DNA of 64,000 nt from Sipunculus nudus. Lineage: Eukaryota; Annelida; Sipuncula; Golfingiida; Sipunculidae. The stretch spans positions 4,400,001 through 4,464,000 of the forward strand of contig CM049310.1 of the NCBI GenBank assembly GCA_026874595.1. The letters run 5' to 3'. Both the position numbers and the translations under genes were made by a program. The first letter of the stretch is position 1, and each line of letters starts with the position of its first letter. This document shows positions 13,101 through 25,500 of this stretch, piece after piece. The notes beneath the pieces were generated by a model. It ran no database searches, was not told the origin of the DNA, and was given only the letters and a program-made list of their open reading frames with translations.

Positions 13101-16100
13101 ATTCCAGCACGTTTATTTCAGCTGCGACACCGTCATTTGTCATATATACATATACTAGTTGCGGAAGTTGACGTCATCTTGGGCTTAATGGATTTCTCCC
13201 TGAGCTAGCGTCTGGGATTAGGCTGCATGGTACCAGTCGTTTTCTACATCTCTTTTAGGCGGACTATTCAAACAGCTGTCAAATTGTCAATGAAGTTAAA
13301 AATCAGTATGGCATGCAAACACAACCTGGACCATTATGTCACTTGTTTTGTATACATTTACGTCTGTTCTATAACCATAACATACATTAAGCCCGGGATG
13401 ACGTCAACTTCCGCAACTAGTGCATGGAATCACTTTTTACTGCAGGCATTTTAATAACAAACGTAACTACTGAAGCTCAGGCAGGAGTTATCCGTCTTTC
13501 GGCAGAGGTCGCCTTGTGCATGGACGATGAGGGCGGCAGGAAAAGTCTTACCTTGGCATTGTCTGACTTTTTGATTTTTTTTTTGTATTTGTACGACAGA
13601 TTTATGTTATATGTTGCTTCAGCCAATCACGTATCAACTTCTTTGTGAGATATTTGATCGGCTGATCTGTTGTTGTGTCATGTCTGTTTGACTGAACAAG
13701 GGGCCGGCAAATATAGGTCTTATTAGATGATACAAGATAGAGCCCACCTTGTGAAAAGCGCCACGACTCCGCCAGATAAGTAAAGATTATAACAAATTGA
13801 ACCAGCCAAGGTAACAAATTAAAATTAACTGATAGCGATTCGAGTGCCTTTCTTTACATGTTGATTCCTAATCTTACTTTTCATGGAGTATGCCCTAATA
13901 GGTTATTTTTTCACTTCCACAGATCTTTACAGTTGAGGTCCAAAAGTATAAACAATTGAAAAAGAAAACGAATTTTAACGGAAATAACATAAACACACAA
14001 TAGAGAGTCGTAATAACCGTTTAGGCAAAAAAAAAATAATAAAAGCTATGGTTCCAGGCACCACCTGCATAAATTTTAAAACCTCGCTTCATTTTTTTAT
14101 TTTGATTTTCAATAGAAACTTACCAAATTTGAGCTCCAGCCGCTTGGACATTTCTTTCAAGAAGATAAAATAAATACAATTTTGATAAAAATTTCTTTTG
14201 TTTTATTGTGCTTTTACTAGATTAGCAAAAAAGTGTGTTATTATCATGCTTTTTCTTGATCATATGACATTTTTATCGAAACATACAAAAAAAGATTTAA
14301 AAAAATCGCCGGCCCGCATTGATTTCTGAAGAAAGTGCCTGAGAACCAAACCTCATGTTTTAGTTTGCCTTATTTGTAGGTGACGTCACCGTGGATTGTG
14401 ACTTCACTGACCCCCAGTATCCAAAGACCAAGCTCACTCACAGCCAGGTCAGACAGTCCCAGGTCAACGGGCACGACGACCTCTACGGCGTGTACCTGTA
14501 CTACAACGGCGTGTCCAAGGAACAGATTAAGGCGCTCAAGGTTCGTGTCACCACTGCCACCTCATGTGCACACGGCATGTTTCCATGAAACATGGTATCA
14601 TTCAAAGTCGCTGTTTATCGCATGTTCACATGGCGTTTTTCTCCTACAAATTCGTTGTGACCACCACAAAAGGGGTGTACATATGTGGCATGTATATGTA
14701 CAACGCGGACGTATGACGCCGCGCCATCGCATAATATATATTCTATATCGTTTTGGTAAAACATTTTAGGGGATACTTCTTCAGGTTTACCAAAGTGCAA
14801 AACCATCGACGATTTTTGTCCTTTTTTCCTCTGCTCGTTAGTCTAATACTTATAAAAAGGAAGTTAGTCGACTTTTGTCCTCAATGTTCTTTGATGTTGG
14901 CGTAGGACATCCTGCTATACCTCATTTTAAAGGTTATTATTCCCGCAGTGATATGAAAATAAACAATTTTTAATGTACACATCATTTTGAGTGATTTGCG
15001 TGTTTTTTTTAATTGCGTGGAGGTTACCACCGAAAACAGCCAAATTGCCTTTGGCAAAGACCGGGATTCTGCGTCTTGGCTTAGTGATCTGCTTTTTCAC
15101 AGCGCAGGATCAAGGTCTATTGTGCATATGAATAACCCCTGCTGTCTGTGACGGATTTAAGCATTTTGTCTTACATTTGACCCAATCACTGACCCACTTG
15201 CACGGTCAGTAAGTGTTTAAAGCATGTGACTCTCGATCCCTTTGCTCTCGTTTCTTATAGCCCGATTTAACTGGACTTAATATTTTTAGGACTTGCCACA
15301 TATAACCTGACGTTATAAGTTTGAGTCCGACTAAATCGGGCTACCTTTACATCCATCAGTCCTTTAAGCCAAACAACCTACGATTTTACTGCGTGGGATT
15401 TCAGCAGGGCTACGACGGATGGAACCATCGTGGGTTGGGAGACTTTTTTTTTAATAATTTTGTGGAAGCGTTCATATAAAATTGTTGTACGACGGTCGTT
15501 GGAAAATTGATCAGGGCTGTCTTGGTCTAATCGTGTGCTGTTCCTACGACATTCGTATTAGTACCCTACGATGGTCATAATACAAAAAAAATTCTACAAT
15601 TTTATGTCGGAGACCTGTTGTATATGTATTGTGCGATGTATGTGACTTAGGCACAAGACAAACCTACGGCGGTCGCATAAATGACCTACACTGTAGAACT
15701 TTCGTAGAACAGTCATAGGTAGAACGTGCGTCAGTCGTTTGGCTGTCGTAGAGAAGTTCTACGATTCGTAGGGCCCCGGATAACCGTACGAATGTCGTAG
15801 GTTTATCGTAACAAAGTCGTAAAGCAGTGTAAAACAGACCTACGAGCTCGGCCTGGCATATATATAATAACCTACGATGCTGAAAATTTGAACATGTTCA
15901 AAATTTCTTCGACAAGGGTCTACGTCAGTTTTTTTCGTCGCAAAACATCTGAATTTCGTACGACACACCCACGACTATCCTAGGAATTTACCCAATTGTC
16001 TGTCGTAGACCTGTCATGTATGTGTTGTGCGATGTATGTGACTCAGGCTTTATACGTAAAAAAATTAATAATATACGTTAACAAACAAAGATCTTCGAAA

Positions 16101-18206
16101 ATCTGAATGGCCCGGCATTCGCAAATGTAAACATCACTGAACAACCACCTTCTGTAGCTCAGGTGAAGAACGCGGGATCTAAAACCGGGAGATCATGAGT
16201 TCGAATCTCAGCCGTGGCGGTGAGATTTTTCACGGTCGACCCCAATCCAGGGTGGCGCTCTGCAGGCTTAATGGGAAGCCGTTGAGCGTTTCACTCACAA
16301 ACGAGTGCGTAGTTCGGGGGTTCCTACAGGAAGGATTTCACATCGCGTGTCCCAAGGTGCAGTACTCGCCGGGCCTGGTGAACACCAGGATATAACATGA
16401 GAGGAAGCGTGTGATACTGCCCTGTCGCGTATAATTGAATTCTATAGATGATCATATACTTAGTTCATCTAGCAATTAAAAATGGAGGCGGTTACCTCTC
16501 ACAACAACAAATTAAAAAAAAAGCTGACTGACCTAGTCCTCAAAGTAAACATACCGATGAATAAATTCCTTGCCACGAGCAGCGCGCCACAAAAAAATTG
16601 TAGAAATATATGTACATATTTTATTGAGACAGTATCTCACTGAAACTCTATATTTTATTTTAATTTTTAGAATAAAAAATGATCCAACATTCCTCATCTC
16701 AATTAATACATCAGCTAGTTTAATATAAAAAAACAGATCATATAAAAAACGGCTCATATGCTGTATCTGACATTTATCTGGAACAAGGCTGATCGTCAGT
16801 GATTTTTACTTGTCTTATAATCACAGATGACACTTGCTCCTGGTATTTACTGTTAACATTCTCCTAATTTCCAAGGAACATATTCCATATTAATGCTCAT
16901 TTCGCCAATTATGGGCGGCCGGATTGTCGGCGGCGAGGTGGGGAGGGTTCGATGAGAATAAGCACCAAGCGTTTGCTCTCAAAGATCCTCAAGGCGTTAT
17001 TTGCTGTCATATTTCCTAAAATATTTTAAGATGGATTTTGTTCTGAATTGTAATAATAAATGCTTGTGCTTTTCTCTTTAGGACGTGTCTATACAGTGTC
17101 AGCAAGTCGTGACGTACCGGTGTCGCTATGCAGACATGGTCGACTCCTACATGGTTCTTGGTGACGGGTTGGTGACGGGATTTGACGCCGGGATAAGAGT
17201 TGGCTGCAACTGTCCCCTCGATGACGTGTGTCAGCTCACGCCGTACGCGTAAGTCACGTGATCAGGGCAGAGTTCACAGTAATTGTAAAAATCACTGCAG
17301 CGCCATCTGCCAGGTGGTGTTAATACTTAATAACCCTGACAAGTTAAAATTGGATTACTGATTTTCGTTGACATGTCCGCTAGAACATTAAACATTATTC
17401 CTTTGCACAGCTCCATACAATGAGCAGCAGGGCCAGTCATGAATATCTACAGTAAACCATTATACAGGAGCTGGTGAAAAAATACCTTTAATGTGTATCA
17501 ACTGGCGTATGAGAAAACACTATTCAAGTCTCTTGTGTATAGCAGAAATACACAATGTTATATGCACTATTTTAAGAGCGTATTGTCAGCTTCAGAATCC
17601 TCACGCGTAAGTGCAGTGTGAACACATGTAATTCTTAAGGCTATATCTGTCGAGGAGATAAAAATTTCAGCAGTTTCCCATATCTGCAATCAGTGGCGGA
17701 TCCAGGATTTTGCTATACGGGGGGCACAAGGGTGAGACAATAATTCATCGCTCACATGTAGGAACATCAAATGTGTCAAGCAAATATACTCGGCCATGTT
17801 TCCGGTTGTTCATATCTTTAACAATGCCACTTGTTAAACCAGGGTGATTATCAGGCTGATTTGACTCAGTAAACAAATGTTGGCTTGCCTAAATGCGGAT
17901 ACTGCTTTGGCATGTAAATGAAATCCGGACAAAATCACATGCATCGGCATATAGCATGAGCATAGGTGGGACTGGGATGCTCTGAGTTATCTCAGAAGGG
18001 AGATAGGCTGAATCAGGTGGCTATGGTAGGGAAGAAGATAAGCTTTATATAAAATTGATCTCTTATGACATTTATCGATGCCAAACTAATTACCTGAAAA
18101 GGACGTATGAAGTATGCAAGGCAGCAAAAAAATAAAAAAAATGGAAAGCTAAAGGGTGGACACGAACCCCCTGTGTCCCCTCTGGATCCGCCAATGTGCA
18201 ATGTGC

Positions 18207-18242
<36 letters not shown>

Positions 18243-21200
18243 TGTTCTGTGCTAAGCGTTTTTATATTTAATACACCGGCGGAGTTTCCCATGCATATGG
18301 CATAAGCAAAAAATTTATGCCTGTTGGCCGATGGTGTTTGACAACCGGTTTCTTATAGTAATAACTATGGCGTGCTTGATATCAAGATAATGCATGGTAA
18401 CTTGAAGGTCACGTTAATTACGATATTTGCATGTTCCAGGATCTGTCGGTGTTATGATGGAGGGGACGGGTTTTGGACCACGGACGTTGGCGCCATCACA
18501 AACAAACATTTACTTCCTGTTCACGCCTTGGTAATTGGTGACACGGATCAGAGCAATGAACTGGTGCGGTACAAGGTTTCGGAACTCGAATGCACTCAAA
18601 CCACTTCCGGTGTGTATAGTTTGTTTTATCTTTAATTACTTTTTGTGGGTCAATTTTATGATAGGTCAAAGGTGGATTCCTTGGAGAGGTCCACAATAAC
18701 TGAAGGTAACCTCCGTCGTATTTCTGATCTTGTAATTTTCATAACAAGTTTTGTTCTGCGGAAGAGAAGAGGGAAAAAAAAAACAGAACTGCCACACAAC
18801 TGTTTCTTCAGCTGTCAAATCTAGACAGGATTATAGGCGTGGGAATATATTTATATTTTGGAGAAAAGGATGAGACGAAATACAAGAATGGCCTTTCGGG
18901 CAATGTTTCCCCGGAAGTTTGTTGGTTGTAGGAGGGGTTACCCCTACCACACACTGTGTGGGGAAAATGATAAATATTAAACGGTAAAATGTCTCAGTTA
19001 ATGCAGTGTAGTTTCAGTAAACTGTGAGAGCGAAACAAGTTTATTTATTAGTAGTTCAAATAAAACTGGGAGCTGCTATGAGCGCCCACCATGTTAAAAG
19101 AATATAGGAATGAATTATTTTTTTTTTCAATTCGAGGGAACATATTATTTTCATGAATTGATATGCACACTTGTCAAAATAACCGAAATTCTACGAATAC
19201 TTCTTCGGATATATACGCCCCTAACGGAAAATATGATCAACATATTTTCGGGTCAAGGACCAGAAAAGGGTTTTATTTTCCTTGATTTGATGGTTGAACA
19301 TATTTCTTATTGTATCTCTATAGATAAGTGATTACGGTCTGCCTGACATGTTTTGTAGACGTGGACCTCTGTGACAGTTCGCCTTGTCAAAATGGCGGTG
19401 CATGCACTTCCGGCCAGTACTCGTATAATTGCTCCTGTGTACCTGGTTTTATTGGGATCAACTGCGAGCTTGGTGAGGCTTGAAAACAAAAACTTTAACA
19501 GATTGACTTAGATTACATATATTTTACATATACATTTATTATTAATTTTAATTTACATGATTACAGTTTAATTCAAATTATACATCCACATACATTATAA
19601 TTGATAATCATAATTATACATTTGCTTCATTAGAATTTAAGATGTTTACTCTCAGTAATAATTTTAAATTATTAATAGTAGTGTTTCAATATAAATAAAA
19701 TTTAAATTCAATAAAGCTTATTACCCGGTTATATCAGAATGTTATTTACTTAGATATTTCAGAAGTAATATCATGATCATATATGCGAATAATTTTATAT
19801 TAACACACACTGTTTGCACACGATGTAACAGTTTTTTTTTTGTATCGTAGACGTGAACGAGTGTTCCAGCAATCCATGTCAGAACAACGCTGTCTGTGAT
19901 GACCGCGTGAACCACTACGTATGTATGTGTGCTCCAGGCTACACCGGGGTTCACTGTGAACAAGGTGAGTACAGGTCCATGTCGATAGATGAGTACGGGT
20001 AATATTCTCTAAATGGTATATTTAAAATTCTGTCCAGCAGGAAGTGGCACAGGAGGCAATCCAGGAATATTTTAAGAGTGGCCTTATCGTTTTCACAGAG
20101 GAACCATTTCGTTTTACTGAAAAGGGTTCACAGTTCCATGAAGGGGATTGTAGAAATTCATTGAAATAAATGCATTTTGTTGAGAGATCAGAGGTTGAGA
20201 GATTTCATTTATACCGGATCCAGCGGTACGGCAGCATGCTATATTTTTTTTCAAATATCCAATAAGGCATAAAATGCGGAATCGGCAAAAAGATCATGTA
20301 CATGTACATTCTTTTTGCCTTGTACGCTTTCCGCATGCCGGATCCACACATGTGGAATCTCACCTTAAGTCAATAACGATTTGTATCCGCATTTTGCATG
20401 CCGTATCCGTAATTTGTGTTTGTGGATTTTTAGCTTAGGAAGGCGTTTTAATCCTCTATTCGCATGGTCCTACCCCAACATGTAATATACTGTAATATTT
20501 ATTACGTTTGCACATGAAGTTTGATTAAGGTCGTGTTCACCTTTCAGGTATGTCCTCGGCTGTCTTTTTTGTCGGTTCTTATATTTAAGCATATTAATTT
20601 CTATAATAAGAAATCCAGGAGTGTGCCAGCTCTCCTTGCCAGAACGGAGCGTCATGTGTAGAACTGATCAACAGCTACTCGTGCAGCTGTGACCTGGGCT
20701 TCGAGGGGAGTCACTGTGACCATGGTACTCTCAACATTTACCATAAACACTAACATAAATATCATTTTGTAACGTTAAGAGAAAGTATTTATAGTTTAAG
20801 AAAGAAATTTATTGGCGTATATAAAGCTGTAAATTGATTATCTTTCAAGTAAAATCGAGCTATACATAGCACCACTTGTTGGACAACAGCTGAGATGGTA
20901 TTTTCCAGTTTCACTGTATCATATCCCCCTTACCAACTACCATACATAGTTGGGTATAAAATGAAGACCTTTGGGTCTCTTGTAAATAAAGACTAAAAGT
21001 TATCAAGGTAATTTAACAAAATAAAATTAGCAGATATAGAGAGGAAATGATTTAAATTTGTATTGATATAATTGCAGACATAAACGAATGTGCGTCCTCG
21101 CCATGTCAGAACGGAGGGGCCTGTAACGACCTGCGGGGACAGTTTTCGTGTGACTGTGCCGCGGGCTACACTGGACTAAGATGTGAATCACGTGCGTATG

Positions 21201-22442
21201 ACGTCATTAGTCTACCTCCGTCGCAGCGTCATGATTTATCCTTGATATGACCTAGTGAAATCCTCATTTTAGAGAAGGTTTGCTGCCCGGATCCTTGTTA
21301 GCCACACAAAACTTGACTCACTTTTGTCGTCAGTCGACTTTCGTGTCTAGACTCTCAAAACCCCCGACGGATTGAAAAAAATATCTTCAAATGTTCCGCG
21401 ATTTTATCCATCACTTCTTTTTCCTAAATTAAATTGTGAATTATCTCGGCAGTATTATCGACCAAGTTATTTTACGTTGCCTGTTACTGTACGTTGATGG
21501 TGGGTTTTCTGTCTTAAAGATTCTCGGGTCTAGGTTGCACAAATAGGGGATCACTCTGTCTTAAAGAATGGGGATCACCCTGTCTTAATGAAGTTATGGC
21601 GGTGGCCGAGGACTGGTCGTGGCTCGAATCTGGGGCCACGGCGGGCTCATTTTTCATAGTCTTTGCTGAATCAATCACCATAAAAATAGACTGGTACTTT
21701 TGCACAAGATTAGTCCATCAGACAATCACAGACTGGCTAACGCCGAAACCTATTCACCCAAACAGTGGTATAAATACAAATACATTATACTGGCCACATC
21801 CACATTTCCACTCGTATATATATTTGTTTGTTTGGTTTAAATATCTGCAGGTAGTACTGGTACCAGGGAGTGTGGCGACATATCTTACTAAGTACTCTCT
21901 TTTTAATGGAATTCTAATAAATTATGTATACAAAACTTATGCCTGCATTTGTAAATCTTTCAGTTATGTTCAAAAAAATTCTCATAGATATTACATGAAG
22001 TGATAATTTGTGAGCTATATGTAAATCAATGCATATATAGTCTTACTAGCATTGTAAAATATCCCATTTGATCAGTGTTTTTTTTTACACAGAAATTATT
22101 GAATGCGACTCGGATCCTTGTCAAAATGGCGGCCAGTGCCAGGATCTCCTTGATGACTACTACTGCGTATGCGCAAGTGGCTTCACCGGAGAAAACTGTG
22201 AAACGGGTAAAACATAATTCTTATACCTGAGTCAGTGTTGCGCGATCATTTGCCATAGGACCGTGAAACTTATAAAGTTGTAAAGTTAACATGGACAATC
22301 AAATAAAACATTCAATTAAAATTAGTTTCTTGATAAGTAACACGGGTACATTAAAATCACTCCGTATATGACATATGGGTGGTGAAGACATTTTCCTTCT
22401 CTGCTGGCTAATTTTCTTCTCTACTGGAATGCTTGTTCTTGG

Positions 22443-22501
<59 letters not shown>

Positions 22502-25500
22502 AAGTTAACGGAAGATCCATATTTTTGCGCTTACATAGAGAAGACTTCTGGCTTTTTTAAAGAATCTTGAAAAAAAATGGCATTCAATAATGGACCCAAG
22601 TGCTTACCAAATGTTCTCATTTCATTAAGTTTTAATCACTAATTCATGTGCACGTTGAAAATATTCTAATTCAACATATTTTGATGAATATATTTACTCT
22701 CATGTATACCTAGGCCATTAGTGCATTTAGAACCTGGTGCGTTTAAGGAATTTTTTTTAGCCACAATAAAAAAGCAGAGTCGTACTCTTGTACGAATAGG
22801 TTTCGGCAGTTTGAGTTGCTCTTTTTGTATCTCTTCAGTCGGCACCAGGTGTCTCTTCTCCGCCACTGAGGGCAGACGAGCGACATCTAGTGGGTAACTC
22901 TACAATTATCACCAGAATGTACTGAGTTTCTCAGACGCCTTGTACATTTTAATATCAACTATTATCTTAATGTTGGGTGTAATGTTGACAGACATCAACG
23001 AGTGTCTGACGGGGACACCGTGTCAAAATGGAGGAACGTGCACAGACCAGTCGGGAGGCTATGCATGCGCATGCGCCGCAGGTTTCACTGGATACAACTG
23101 TGAAACGGGTGCGTAGATTATAAATGTACGACCAGAGGAAAATGCGGTTTCCTTGTCCTCTTTATCTTAAACTATTTGAATTACTCTGTATAGTTTGGAA
23201 TATTAGGTGATAAATTCCATAATATTGTGAATAAACTTAATTATTCACGATATTACCTAATTTGCTCATTAGCTTGATCTAACGGTGATATTTGATTGCT
23301 TTAAATTTATTTTCATATTTACTATGTACTGCTGTTAATGACCGCACATTAATATTTCATTGTACCTGTACAGGTTATCTTTTTCAGTTTTCTGTTGAGT
23401 GTGCACCAGTTTTTCAGCATCACAACTTCATATGGAGTTTAATTGCACCCCAGATGGCGCTCGTATTATCACCAATAGTAACTGCATGTGACAACTGCAA
23501 TGAGTGTGATACAATATCAACCAAATAACGCCTTGTTTTTGTTTCAAATTTACAGATATAGACGACTGTGTGAATAACCCTTGTTACTATGGTGGGACCT
23601 GCATCGATGGGTTCAATTCGTTCACATGTAACTGTGCTCCCGGGTTTAATGGCGTATATTGTCAAACAGGTGGGCCAATTCTAATTATGTCAGTAGTTAA
23701 GATGCACTCTCGAATTGATATTCTTGACAGGATTCATTTGGCAATACTCAATAATTACACATATACGGCAAGGTGGTTATCTGTACAAGTCTAAAAATAA
23801 TAACTTGGCATGTGTAGCAGTTCTTAAACTAATTATAATATGTAAAAATGACGTTATTAATTGTGTGGTTCCCAAGTTTACAAACTTTTTTAGGCAAACG
23901 TTTTCAAATATGAATATAGTTAAGAGATCGAAATAAAATCAACATGTGTAGCCTTTTTCACTAAAAGAAAACGACTAAATTCTTATCAAGTGAGTCTTCC
24001 TTCAAATTTTAACATGTATAACATTAAGAAATGAGAAGAAATGATGGGTTATGCAAGTGTTTTGCCAATAATCGGTTTCAAATAGACACATGATCGCGCA
24101 GAGGTTTAATGCTCCTTTTGTTAAATGTTCAACAAGAATTGTAATATCGACGCGAATTTTATACTTTTGACCTCGTATGCTCGGTTAGAACGGACCTTGT
24201 TTTGTTTTATTTCAGAAATAAACGAATGCGTCTCCAGTCCTTGTCAGAACAACGGAACCTGTGTTGACCTGCAAGACTCGTACCAGTGTCGCTGTCTAGC
24301 GGGATTTACGGGGACTAACTGTGAGACTGGTGAGACGGGCTGTTTGATCTTCATTGCCATTTTGTATATATAGCATGTTACTTTGTAAATCTACTCCCTC
24401 GACATAATGTAGAAACGGGAGCCAGCGATGGGTAGATAAACCTGAAGACAAGTAAGGTTTTGGAGATGAACAAATTATTATATAATTATCAGTGGCGGAT
24501 CCAGAAGAGATATACAAATTTACAAAAGAAAAAATTAAATGCACCATTTAGTTTTCATAATACCCATCAACCGCCAACCCAGTATTAGCGCCCCCTTGTT
24601 CTTGAATTTCTGAATACGCTACTGTAACTATGACAATAGAATATAAAACATGTAATTAACGACGTCAAGGGACATACCGGCGAGACATACAAATAAACAC
24701 GTTATGAGTAAAGGGTCTTACGTTTTAGTTCTTTAATCACTTGGCACTAATTTTTGCTCATAAGGATTTTCTTTATTGAGCCAAATCATCTAATACAGGT
24801 GTATCTGTCGAATAACCTTTACCTTACAGATGTTGATGACTGTGTCTCGTTCCCGTGTAATGCGGGAAGCACGTGCGTGGATCTTAGCAACGGGTTCGAA
24901 TGTCGCTGCACTTCTGGTCACGGTGGCCCAACCTGTCATAATTGTGAGTTTCAGACCAGGACTTAATTTTTCTATCGTCATCTTAAGTTATTTTTATCAA
25001 CACACTCTCCTATTCAATATTTTATACCACAATTCGTCTGATGCCCCATGTTTTTTTAATGCTGTATCGCGCTGTTGTTGTATAAACGATTTTGGATAAT
25101 TCCTTACTGACTGAAAATGCTTATTCCATCATTTCATTTGTAGGCCATAAGAATGCATCGAATAATTGATGTATTGAAGGAAAAATATTTACAAATGTCA
25201 TTTCATTTTTTTTCTTCATTTACAGTACTTTCATAATTTATGATCTATATAACTCAATATATAAGGGCAGATCAACAATATACAGGATGTAATAAGCATT
25301 GTTATTTAACAGGGAAAGTCACATTAAAGTTTACAGTACAAGTGAGTGCAGTCGTACATAAGATTTGATGATCACTCGGTCTTAAATAAATCCTGCGATG
25401 AAGTATGGTGTTCATGAAAGCACCATCTAAGAATAAATCTTTGAGCAAGTATATCACTCCAACAGTATGCTTTAATTGTTTTTAATAACAGTAATCGAAT

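Larger units (their letters stand above)
9100..14379. other. 5.3-kb intron rich in repeats
   Basis: Holds a 94-bp tandem duplication, an inverted-repeat element at 13154-13421, C/G homopolymer runs (9456, 11707, 12007) and a MITE copy ending at the next acceptor. An open frame at 10308-10535 ends at a donor-like CATGAG|GTAAGG but is in the wrong phase for the gene. Confidence 0.5.
14541..17081. other. 2.5-kb intron with a tacga/tcgta-rich repeat and a SINE
   Basis: Holds a hairpin at 15259-15342, about 700 bp dense in ctacgac/gtcgtag words (15380-16050), and a tRNA-derived SINE (16143-16440). No coding sequence supported. Confidence 0.5.

Noticed and set aside
13424-13648. Possible exon after acceptor-like ttactgcag
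   Set aside because: No good donor in the required phase and no recognisable domain; the frame ends in low complexity.
22375-22560. Frame with Leu-Ser repeats
   Set aside because: It is a translated (TC)n microsatellite in an intron.
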